DNA from: Lutibacter maritimus
GTDB lineage: Bacteria > Bacteroidota > Bacteroidia > Flavobacteriales > Flavobacteriaceae
Length of the DNA stretch: 64,000 nt
Direction of reading: 5' to 3'
NCBI RefSeq assembly: GCF_900116115.1
Contig: NZ_FOZP01000005.1
Location: forward strand, 124,001-188,000
Part shown: piece by piece, positions 43,468 to 50,828 of the stretch
Layout: each line of letters begins with the position of its first letter
How positions within the stretch are numbered: the stretch's first letter is position 1
The notes under the pieces: model-generated
Database searches by the model: none
Seen by the model: only the letters and a program-made list of their open reading frames with translations
Told to the model about the DNA's origin: nothing
Translations under genes and position numbers: made by a program

Positions 43468-43866
43468 ATGTTTAAAAAAGGTACAAAGCTATATAGTATT
43501 TTGCATAATAAATGTCCAAAATGTCATGAAGGAGATTTTATGAAAGAGAAAAATATATTTAAACTACAAAATGCCTTTAAAATGCATGAGTCTTGTTCTA
43601 ATTGTGGTTTAAAATATATGATGGAGCCTTCTTTTTTTTATGGCGCAATGTATGTTAATTATGGGCTTACAGTAGGTTTAGCCATTGCAACATTTGCTAT
43701 TTCTGTCCTTTTTTTTAATTTAACTTTATTAGAAAGTTTTATTCCAATTGTAATTGTTTTATTGTTAACTACACCAATTACAATTCGATTATCGCGTATT
43801 ATTTGGATTAATATTTTTGTGCATTTTGATAAAAATGCAACTAAACGTTCTAAAAGCGAAGAATAG
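43468..43866 (+). CDS. DUF983 membrane protein with zinc-ribbon
   Basis: The 132-aa protein has a CPKC/CSNC four-cysteine ribbon (Cys16, Cys19, Cys43, Cys46) and a EPSFFYGAMYVNYGLT segment followed by two membrane helices (about 60-82 and 88-107), the layout of DUF983. The function is unknown; in some bacteria members sit near cytochrome-oxidase assembly genes, but not here. Its 3' end overlaps the convergent FAD oxidoreductase gene by 17 bp. Confidence 0.9.
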   Translation: MFKKGTKLYSILHNKCPKCHEGDFMKEKNIFKLQNAFKMHESCSNCGLKYMMEPSFFYGAMYVNYGLTVGLAIATFAISVLFFNLTLLESFIPIVIVLLLTTPITIRLSRIIWINIFVHFDKNATKRSKSEE

Positions 43867-44887
43867 AATATTCTTTATCTATTTCAATTTTATTCTCTAA
43901 GTAATTATAAAGTTGTTTTGCAGCAGTAGGTGCAATCATCACTCCACGCGTACCTAAGCCATTTAGAACTGCTAAATTACTATGGGTAGGATGTTTGCCT
44001 AATAAAGGTCTTCTATCATTAACTGTAGGTCTAATTCCAGCTAAATGTTCTACAATTTTATAAGAAGTATTTATAAATGTATTTAATTTTTCAACAAGTT
44101 CATTTTTACCTGCTTCAGTAGGTTCTAGTGTTTTATCTTTCCAATTAAAAGTTGCTCCAACTTTATAATAATTATTACCTAATGGAAGTACAAAAACAGC
44201 AGCTTTTATTAATGCTTCTACATTTAAATTTGGCGCATAAATAATTAACAATTCGCCTTTAGCTTCTTGCATTGGTACATAATTAAAAAATGGATTTTTT
44301 TTAATACCAAAACCTTCACAAAAAACTACTTTGGAACTTTTGATGGTTTTATAATTCACCGAATTTTTATCGATTTTTAAATCTGAATAATTGAAATCTT
44401 CTTTTAATAATTGCTTTTTGTTGAATAAATAATTTCGATAATCATTTAAAAGACTTTTGGTATCAATCCAACCAGTGTTAATTAATTTGCCAAATCCAAA
44501 ATTTGAAACAATACCTTCTATTTTAGTATGTTCAATTTTCGGAATCATATAGTTTGATAATTGTTGATTATCAGCAGCCACAAACCAATTATTTTGTTCT
44601 TCAATTGATTTAAATATTCTATAAATATCAAGTGAATGGTTGTATTTTTTATTGAATTTTTTTTCTAATTCGGTATAAAAAGGTAACGCAATTTTAAGTT
44701 GATTAGCAGCTTCCCATACAGGAGTAAATCTTTTTAAAATTACAGGATTATAAACTCCACCTGCAACCATTGATGAGTTTTGAGAATCGTTTTCAAAAAC
44801 AATAAATGTTTTATTGTTTTTTTCTAATTCTTTTGTAAAGGCTAAACCCGCCAATCCTAAACCAACAATAATATAATCTACTTTCAT
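43850..44887 (-). CDS. FAD-dependent oxidoreductase (DAO/glycine-oxidase-like)
   Basis: The 345-aa protein begins MKVDYIIVGLGLAGLAF, the dinucleotide-binding fold with Glu or Asp at the end of strand 2 (FENDSQ), then the AGGVYNPV substrate/FAD loop. The C-terminal end, GLGTRGVMIAPTAAKQLYNYL, is also typical of the DAO family. The substrate is unknown. A TTG at 44896 extends the frame, but lies within the promoter element 44894-44901, so the ATG at 44887 is used. Confidence 0.85.
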   Translation of the reverse strand: MKVDYIIVGLGLAGLAFTKELEKNNKTFIVFENDSQNSSMVAGGVYNPVILKRFTPVWEAANQLKIALPFYTELEKKFNKKYNHSLDIYRIFKSIEEQNNWFVAADNQQLSNYMIPKIEHTKIEGIVSNFGFGKLINTGWIDTKSLLNDYRNYLFNKKQLLKEDFNYSDLKIDKNSVNYKTIKSSKVVFCEGFGIKKNPFFNYVPMQEAKGELLIIYAPNLNVEALIKAAVFVLPLGNNYYKVGATFNWKDKTLEPTEAGKNELVEKLNTFINTSYKIVEHLAGIRPTVNDRRPLLGKHPTHSNLAVLNGLGTRGVMIAPTAAKQLYNYLENKIEIDKEYSILRF

Positions 44888-44893
44888 GAGCAG

Positions 44894-44901
44894 CAAAGAT
44901 A
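44894..44901 (-). promoter_or_regulatory. -7 element of the FAD oxidoreductase gene
   Basis: The minus strand reads TATCTTTG, matching TAnnTTTG. The ATG starts only 7 nt after it, so the mRNA would be leaderless or almost so. No TTG at -33 is clear. Confidence 0.45.
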
Positions 44902-44910
44902 TATTAAAAC

Positions 44911-44941
44911 AAAAAACTCTTACAATTTGTAAGAGTTTTTT
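44911..44941 (-). terminator. Terminator after gldN
   Basis: Perfect stem ACTCTTACAA / TTGTAAGAGT at 44916-44925 and 44927-44936 with As and Ts around it. It closes the gldKLMN operon and separates it from the FAD oxidoreductase gene. Confidence 0.8.
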
Positions 44942-44959
44942 GTTTTAATAAGTGAAATA

Positions 44960-45862
44960 TTAATAGTTCCACATATCTAATTCTTTATTTCTAATATATT
45001 CTTTTATTTTGTTAGATTCAATAACTTGGAATAATGAGTTTCCTTTAACATATTGATCTACATCTCTATCGCCATAAATATTTTCTTCTCTATAAATTAT
45101 AGAGCTAAATCTACGCGCATTTAATAAATGGTCAAATGAAATAGGATATGCTGAATTTTTTTGATTAAATACTTTCATTTGGTGCAATACATTTCGTGCA
45201 TCAGGAAACCAAACCCAAAATAAAGGTAATTGTTCATCAATATTTAAATCTTCTCTTCCCATTGTTTGAACATCTGGTGCAACAGGTGCTAAGGCAAGCA
45301 TTCTGTATTTTAATTCGCCTTGACGTTTATCAAAATACCATAAACCTTTAATTTTAAAACCTTCAATATCTTGTGATGTTAAATTAATTTTATCAATATA
45401 TTCACTAATATCGGTGCTTCCTGCATTTAATTCATCAAATCCTGCATCGGTAGTGTCAACTCTAAATAATTTGTTGCTAATTTCAGATTTGGTCATTTTT
45501 GCAGTGAAATATGAATCATCGTAGATTTCAGTAATTTCACCATTTCTAATACCTCTTAAAAGCGTATCAAATAATGATCTTCTATCTTTAGAAACATTTG
45601 TTGTATCAACAGGATAGTAAAGTGGTAAATTAATTTTTTCATTTAAATCTACATATTCCCATACTACTTTTGACCATAAAATATCTCTATCATCAACATA
45701 ACCATATTCTAAAGGTTTGTCATTATCAACAGCCATTTGTTCGGCAGTTTTAACACCAATATCAGAAGGTCTTTTGGCATTCAACAAATTTGATTGTGAA
45801 TACAATGTATTTATTAGCGTAAAAGCCAAAATAAAAATCCCAATATTTCTTTTATTCATCAT
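44960..45862 (-). CDS. gldN: GldN, type IX secretion/gliding ring protein
   Basis: The 300-aa protein has a signal peptide (about 1-22, ending LYSQ) and the GldN/PorN domain with VDDRDILWSKVVWEYVDLNEK near residue 56, and the YMLALAPVAPDV-type segment RMLALAPVAPDVQ. With GldK it forms the periplasmic ring of the type IX secretion system, needed for gliding and secretion of adhesins and enzymes. Two adjacent ATGs (45862 and 45859) are possible starts. It lies 11 bp after gldM and ends the operon. Confidence 0.95.
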   Translation of the reverse strand: MMNKRNIGIFILAFTLINTLYSQSNLLNAKRPSDIGVKTAEQMAVDNDKPLEYGYVDDRDILWSKVVWEYVDLNEKINLPLYYPVDTTNVSKDRRSLFDTLLRGIRNGEITEIYDDSYFTAKMTKSEISNKLFRVDTTDAGFDELNAGSTDISEYIDKINLTSQDIEGFKIKGLWYFDKRQGELKYRMLALAPVAPDVQTMGREDLNIDEQLPLFWVWFPDARNVLHQMKVFNQKNSAYPISFDHLLNARRFSSIIYREENIYGDRDVDQYVKGNSLFQVIESNKIKEYIRNKELDMWNY

Positions 45863-45873
45863 TACAAACTTTA

Positions 45874-47409
45874 TTATTGTATTTCTATACTTACAGCAGA
45901 AGCATCTTTTATTCTATAAGAGCTATTACCTGATAACGTAGATTTTATATCAAATATTACAATTACATCGCCTCTTTTTGATTTTGCAATTGCTTTTTGT
46001 GCTGCACTATCCATTCTATCTCCTCTAACAACTACGGCTCCTTGTCCAGGAACTTTTATTGTAAATCCAGTGGTATTTAAAGATAAATCAAAGTCAAAAT
46101 CTGGTAATTCGGCTCCTACTGTAGAGTTTTCTAAACTGCTGCTTGGCATTTTTACATAGCCAGATTGTTTTCTTATTGTTCCATTAGGTGATGGAATATC
46201 TTTAATCCTAAATGTTTGATAATTACTAACACTTGATCCGTCAGGTAATTTTCCCGTAACACTAATTTTAACTTCTGAACCTGAACCAGGAGTCATAATA
46301 TATTTTCCAGTTCCACTTGCTTTTGATAAACCAGTACCTGTAGCTGAAACTAAGTTGTCTGGTACACCAGGTATAGAGATTGTCATTGGATTTGCAACAC
46401 CTCTATATACCACATTCATTTTATCTGCTGAAATAACTGCACTATTTGGTTTTGGTATTACAGCATAGCTACTTTTTATTGGAATTGGTATATCCACACC
46501 TTTTTCAGTAAAAATAAATTCCCCTACAATATCTCTTTCACCAACTGCTCCAGCAGGAAAGTTAAGTAAAACTTGACCAGCTTGAATACTTGACTCAGGT
46601 AGTTGAGAACCGTTAACCTTAACACTTTTTGGTTTTAATGTTGGGTCAACTTTTCCTAAAACAATTTTACCTTTAAAAGCTTCTCCTTGAAAAAATGCAG
46701 TTTTTTCAGGAATAACAATTGCTTCATACTTTGTCATAGAAACGTCACTTTCTAACTGTCCACCTAATAAAAGACTATAGATTTCTGTTTCAGTAGTTTT
46801 AATATCCGTTTTCATAGACGTCATGTTGGTAATCGTAGAAATTAAAGGAAATCCTTCATATCGATTTTTTAACCAAGCTTGTTTTCCACCTTCAACTTTT
46901 TGATCAGAAGTATCAAATCTATTAGCAATTGTACCAGCTAATGGATTGTTTTCTCCTAACAATTCAATAATTCCATTTCTGTAACCATTAATTTGATCTA
47001 AAAATTCTTGTCCTTCTTTAGTATATGCATCACCATTAAAAAAATGTTGATCAACTAAATCAGTTTTGTCCATAGATTCATATGCTTTTGGATCTTCTTG
47101 ATCTTTCAAGAAAAAGGCAATTTTGGAATCTAAATAATTACTAAAATTTTCAGACATTTCATTCACTTTTGTTGCGGTGGCATAAAGTGATTGATATTTT
47201 TCTGGTTGTTCAGATGCTTTTGTTGCTAAATTTTCTAAGGTAGCATTATTTCTTGCATCAGCAGTTATATTGTTTGCGGAAAATTTTTCATTCATATAGC
47301 CAAACGCAGAAAGTACCTCTTTAGACATTTGCATTGCTAACATAGCAATGAATACTAAGTACATAAGGTTAATCATTTTCTGCCTTGGTGATAATTTACC
47401 TGAAGCCAT
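45874..47409 (-). CDS. gldM: GldM, type IX secretion/gliding motor shaft protein
   Basis: The 511-aa protein starts MASGKLSPRQKMINLMYLVFIAMLAM: a cytoplasmic tail with Arg9, the residue that pairs with GldL in the F. johnsoniae motor, and one membrane helix (about 14-34). The remaining periplasmic part has the four-domain D1-D4 build of GldM, ending in a beta-rich domain with SSYRIKDASAVSIEIQ. GldM with GldL is the proton-powered rotary motor of the system. It lies 46 bp after gldL. Confidence 0.95.
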   Translation of the reverse strand: MASGKLSPRQKMINLMYLVFIAMLAMQMSKEVLSAFGYMNEKFSANNITADARNNATLENLATKASEQPEKYQSLYATATKVNEMSENFSNYLDSKIAFFLKDQEDPKAYESMDKTDLVDQHFFNGDAYTKEGQEFLDQINGYRNGIIELLGENNPLAGTIANRFDTSDQKVEGGKQAWLKNRYEGFPLISTITNMTSMKTDIKTTETEIYSLLLGGQLESDVSMTKYEAIVIPEKTAFFQGEAFKGKIVLGKVDPTLKPKSVKVNGSQLPESSIQAGQVLLNFPAGAVGERDIVGEFIFTEKGVDIPIPIKSSYAVIPKPNSAVISADKMNVVYRGVANPMTISIPGVPDNLVSATGTGLSKASGTGKYIMTPGSGSEVKISVTGKLPDGSSVSNYQTFRIKDIPSPNGTIRKQSGYVKMPSSSLENSTVGAELPDFDFDLSLNTTGFTIKVPGQGAVVVRGDRMDSAAQKAIAKSKRGDVIVIFDIKSTLSGNSSYRIKDASAVSIEIQ

Positions 47410-47455
47410 TTTAATTAGTTTTTTTGGTTAATAAATAATTATGATACACAACTAA

Positions 47456-48103
47456 TTATTTTTTATTTGACATTGCAGATAACATTCCTCCATAAACTCC
47501 ATTTAAAGAAGATAAGTTAGTAGCTAATGATTCCATTTGCTCTTTTAGTTTACCAGCATTTACGGCAACTTGTTCATTAATATCAGCTTGTCTGCTTGAG
47601 CTTTCTAATTGTATTTTATATAAACTGTTTAATGATTCCATTTGAGCTGCAGCTAATGATAATTGTTCACTATATTTTGTGGTTGCAGCAATAGAGTTTA
47701 CAGCTGGAGCAATATTATCGGCTGCTCCTTTAAAGTTTTGGATACTTTCACCTAAACTTTGCATTAATGTAGCATCTAATTTAGCTTCTTTAAGCATAGT
47801 ATCTAATTTTTGAGATAATAAACCTTGAGCTTCTTTTGCTTGTGCAACATCTTTATCTCTTTTGTTTCCACCTGCTAATTCAGGGTAAACTTGAGACCAA
47901 TCAAGATCATCTTCTACAGGTTCAAATGCTGAGATGGCAAAGACTAAAGCTTCAACGGCCATACCAATGGTTAGCATTACACCACCCGTTAATGGTCCAA
48001 TTTTAAAATGCATAATTTTAAATAAAGCACCAATAATTACAATTGATGCACCTAGGCCGTAGGCCATATTAAATAATTTTTTAGTTGATTTTGATTGTGA
48101 CAT
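47456..48103 (-). CDS. gldL: GldL, type IX secretion/gliding motor stator protein
   Basis: The start is the ATG at 48103, which gives MSQSKSTKKLFNMAYGLG; the longer frame to 48145 overlaps gldK and does not match the family. The 215-aa protein has two membrane helices. Glu51 lies in the second helix, and Tyr15, Lys29 and His32 in the first; these correspond, with a shift of two, to Glu49, Tyr13, Lys27 and His30 of F. johnsoniae GldL, which carry proton flow. The cytoplasmic part is helical and Gln/Ala-rich. The residues indicate a working motor. Confidence 0.95.
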   Translation of the reverse strand: MSQSKSTKKLFNMAYGLGASIVIIGALFKIMHFKIGPLTGGVMLTIGMAVEALVFAISAFEPVEDDLDWSQVYPELAGGNKRDKDVAQAKEAQGLLSQKLDTMLKEAKLDATLMQSLGESIQNFKGAADNIAPAVNSIAATTKYSEQLSLAAAQMESLNSLYKIQLESSSRQADINEQVAVNAGKLKEQMESLATNLSSLNGVYGGMLSAMSNKK

Positions 48104-48134
48104 GATAAAATAGGTATTGGTTTTTTTTATAAAA

Positions 48135-49502
48135 TTATTTTCCACTTAAATTGGTTCCAAGAAAGTCTTGTACTGTTCTGAATCCAATATAACTTCTTGC
48201 TGTATCAGCATATTCATAATCGCGTGTACTAACTTCTAAAAAGTAAGCTACATCTTTCCATGAGCCACCGCGAATTATTTTTCTATGATTTTTAGACATT
48301 TCAACATTTGGATTCATAGTTGACCCAATGTAGTATGATGCTTCACTGTACGCAGTATTTGTCCATTCTGATACATTTCCTGCCATATTATATAATCCAT
48401 AATCGTTTGGGAAGTAGGATTTTGCTTCAACCGTATATAAAGCCCCATCAACAGAGTAATTACCTCTGGTTGGTTTAAAGTTTGCTAAAAAACAGCCTCT
48501 ATCACTTGTTGCGTAAGGACCACCCCAAGGATAAGTTGCATTTTCAAGACCACCTCTCGCTGCGTATTCCCATTCGGCTTCTGTAGCTAATCTAAATTGC
48601 GGTACTTGGTTTGATTTTCTTTTTGTATTTAAGTAATCATTTTTCTTTTTAGTTCTCCATCTGCAGAAGGCTTTTGCTTGCATCCAAGTAACACCAACAA
48701 CAGGATAATCATTGTATGCTTGATGATAAAAATAATCTTGGTGCATTGGGTCATTGTAAGAGTAGTTATAATCTCTAACCCAAACTGTGGTATCAGGATA
48801 TACTTTTACAACTTCTTGTTTAATAAAGTTTCTTCTTTCACCTTTGTTTCTAGCAGCTGATTCTTGATCTAACCAATAATATTTGAATTGAAGTTTATCA
48901 ACATTAATCATTCTTCTTCCTTCAAAACTATCTTCAATAGGCATAAAAATAGAATCAATCATAACTTCAGTATATTCTTCACTTGGAAATTCATTTACAT
49001 TCCAAATAATATCAGCATCCCAATTTAACATTTTACCTTGGGTGGGTGAGTTTAAATCGCCTAAACTACCGTAAGTATTCATCATGTACTTTTGGTATGG
49101 TGTCATTTTGGTTTCATCAATATTTAAAAATTGATAATCTTCTAAACCTGGAACTGGCGTTCCACCTGCTGACATTAACTCTGAATATAATGCAAGTTGA
49201 GTTCTAACAATTGAATCTCTTACCCAAAAAACAAATTCTTTATACTCACTGTTTGTAATTTCTGTTTCGTCCATATAAAAAGGGCGAACTGTAACAGTTC
49301 TTGTTGGGGTACTTAATGATCCTGCAACATCTTCACTTTGCTTTCCCATTGTAAAAGAACCTCCTGGAATTAATGTCATTCCAAACGGTTTTTCAGAATT
49401 CCATTTACTAGCCGAACGTACACCAACTAACTCTCCTTGATCATTTGATCCACAACTCCATATGATTAAAGCTAATAAAATATACAATGATATTTTCTTC
49501 AT
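48135..49502 (-). CDS. gldK: GldK, type IX secretion/gliding ring lipoprotein
   Basis: The 455-aa lipoprotein (signal MKKISLYILLALIIWSC, Cys17) has a formylglycine-generating-enzyme-like (FGE-sulfatase) domain marked by FGMTLIPGGSFTMGKQ, VVGVTWMQAKAFCRW, YAARGG and the RGGSWKDVAYF segment. GldK forms an outer-membrane ring with GldN. It is the first gene of gldKLMN, with its own promoter at 49529-49559. The segment between FGE-like parts has an insertion typical of GldK rather than of sulfatase modifiers. Confidence 0.95.
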   Translation of the reverse strand: MKKISLYILLALIIWSCGSNDQGELVGVRSASKWNSEKPFGMTLIPGGSFTMGKQSEDVAGSLSTPTRTVTVRPFYMDETEITNSEYKEFVFWVRDSIVRTQLALYSELMSAGGTPVPGLEDYQFLNIDETKMTPYQKYMMNTYGSLGDLNSPTQGKMLNWDADIIWNVNEFPSEEYTEVMIDSIFMPIEDSFEGRRMINVDKLQFKYYWLDQESAARNKGERRNFIKQEVVKVYPDTTVWVRDYNYSYNDPMHQDYFYHQAYNDYPVVGVTWMQAKAFCRWRTKKKNDYLNTKRKSNQVPQFRLATEAEWEYAARGGLENATYPWGGPYATSDRGCFLANFKPTRGNYSVDGALYTVEAKSYFPNDYGLYNMAGNVSEWTNTAYSEASYYIGSTMNPNVEMSKNHRKIIRGGSWKDVAYFLEVSTRDYEYADTARSYIGFRTVQDFLGTNLSGK

Positions 49503-49528
49503 ATTTTATACTCTTAATTCTTTTAAGA

Positions 49529-49559
49529 CAAACCTATTACTAATTATTTTAATAAACAA
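49529..49559 (-). promoter_or_regulatory. Promoter of gldKLMN
   Basis: On the minus strand, TTG (49557-49559) and TAGGTTTG (49529-49536) are 20 nt apart, matching the Bacteroidota promoter form. The gldK start follows at 49502. Confidence 0.6.
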
Positions 49560-49619
49560 TATTTTCTTTATGGTGTTTAAAACTAAAAAAAACAATGTTT
49601 ATTATATATAAATGATATT

Positions 49620-50780
49620 TTATATCAATTTTTTTAATGTATTTAACCATCGATCAGGAATTTCCTGATCGGTAGCGCTTATATAATCTTGATATGTACA
49701 AGGTATTAACGCATGTCTCTTATATTTATTATTTTCATTTAAACTTATTTCCATCCACCATCTTCCGCTTTTATTGCTTTTAAAGAAATTTAGCACCTCA
49801 TTTTCTATTGGAACAATAAATTTTTGATAGTTATCTTTTAATCCAAAAGGGTAATCATTTGCTCTGTAATTTACTCCTTCAATAAAATACCAAATCATTT
49901 GTGCGATTAACTGGGCAGTTTGGTTTTTGTTGTCATATTTAGAGTTATACTCATAAATGCCAAAAGATGAAACTTTATCACTAATCCCTGCATATCTGGA
50001 AATTGCACAAATTTCAGCACCAGTAAATCCATTTGGAGTAGCATTGTTGTTTGCTGGAGCTTCTGAATTTTTTACAGCTGATAAGTCTATACTTACTATA
50101 TCGGCATCTCTTAAAACTGGCTCAACTATTTGTAAAGAATTTGTTACTTCACCTAATCTATGTGATTCAAAAAATAAACTTTTTAATAAATCAATTTCAT
50201 TTTGTGAATTAAAATATGTTTGATAGCCAATGTTACAATAATTGAATAAATTGCAAGGTTGGTTCATTACAATTTTACTTAAAAAAGTTTGTGAATTTAA
50301 ATCATCTTCTATAGAGCCTAAATCAAATTTATTATCAACACAAGCTAAATTTACAGTTTGTTCTAAATCATCATATGCTCGGTAGTTTGCGTATGTTAAA
50401 TCTTGACTACCTCCAATAATTATAGGAATGATTTTTATTTTTAGTAAACTTGAAATGATGTTTTTTAACGCAAAATAGGTGTCTTCAATTGAATTTCCTT
50501 TTTTAATATTTCCTAAATCTACCAAATTTATTGGCCAGTTTCCAGGATATAATGCGTAAAATTCTTTTCTAATGTTATCTAAATTATTTCCAGTGCCATA
50601 ATTGTCAATTGAACCACGATCTTCTTCAACACCTATAATAGCTATTTTTTTGTTTTCTAAATTTGGAAATTCTCCCTTAGTAGTATAAATTTCAATACAT
50701 TGACCAATTGGTTTATTGGTTTGTAATTTTGAATGCATTAATAATGCATCATCAATAGGACTTAGGTATTCGAAATTCAT
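49620..50780 (-). CDS. Arginase/formimidoylglutamase-fold protein with degenerate metal site
   Basis: The 386-aa protein has the ureohydrolase fold: IGVEEDRGSIDNYGTGNNLDNIR near residue 50, IIGGSQDLTYANYRA (121-135), ACVDNKFDLGS (146-156) and DIVSIDLSAVKNSEAPAN (228-244). Against the arginase ligands (human ARG1 H101, D124, H126, D128, D232, D234), it has Gln126, Asp149, Lys151, Asp153, Asp232 and Ser234, so three of six are lost. It should not hold the usual binuclear manganese site. It lies upstream of gldK in the same orientation and downstream of topA. Flavobacterial relatives are often annotated formimidoylglutamase, which this sequence does not support. Confidence 0.8.
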   Translation of the reverse strand: MNFEYLSPIDDALLMHSKLQTNKPIGQCIEIYTTKGEFPNLENKKIAIIGVEEDRGSIDNYGTGNNLDNIRKEFYALYPGNWPINLVDLGNIKKGNSIEDTYFALKNIISSLLKIKIIPIIIGGSQDLTYANYRAYDDLEQTVNLACVDNKFDLGSIEDDLNSQTFLSKIVMNQPCNLFNYCNIGYQTYFNSQNEIDLLKSLFFESHRLGEVTNSLQIVEPVLRDADIVSIDLSAVKNSEAPANNNATPNGFTGAEICAISRYAGISDKVSSFGIYEYNSKYDNKNQTAQLIAQMIWYFIEGVNYRANDYPFGLKDNYQKFIVPIENEVLNFFKSNKSGRWWMEISLNENNKYKRHALIPCTYQDYISATDQEIPDRWLNTLKKLI

Positions 50781-50828
50781 TTTCAGGGGTTAAAACTTTC
50801 TTTTTCGGTGCCAAGATAAATAAAAAAA

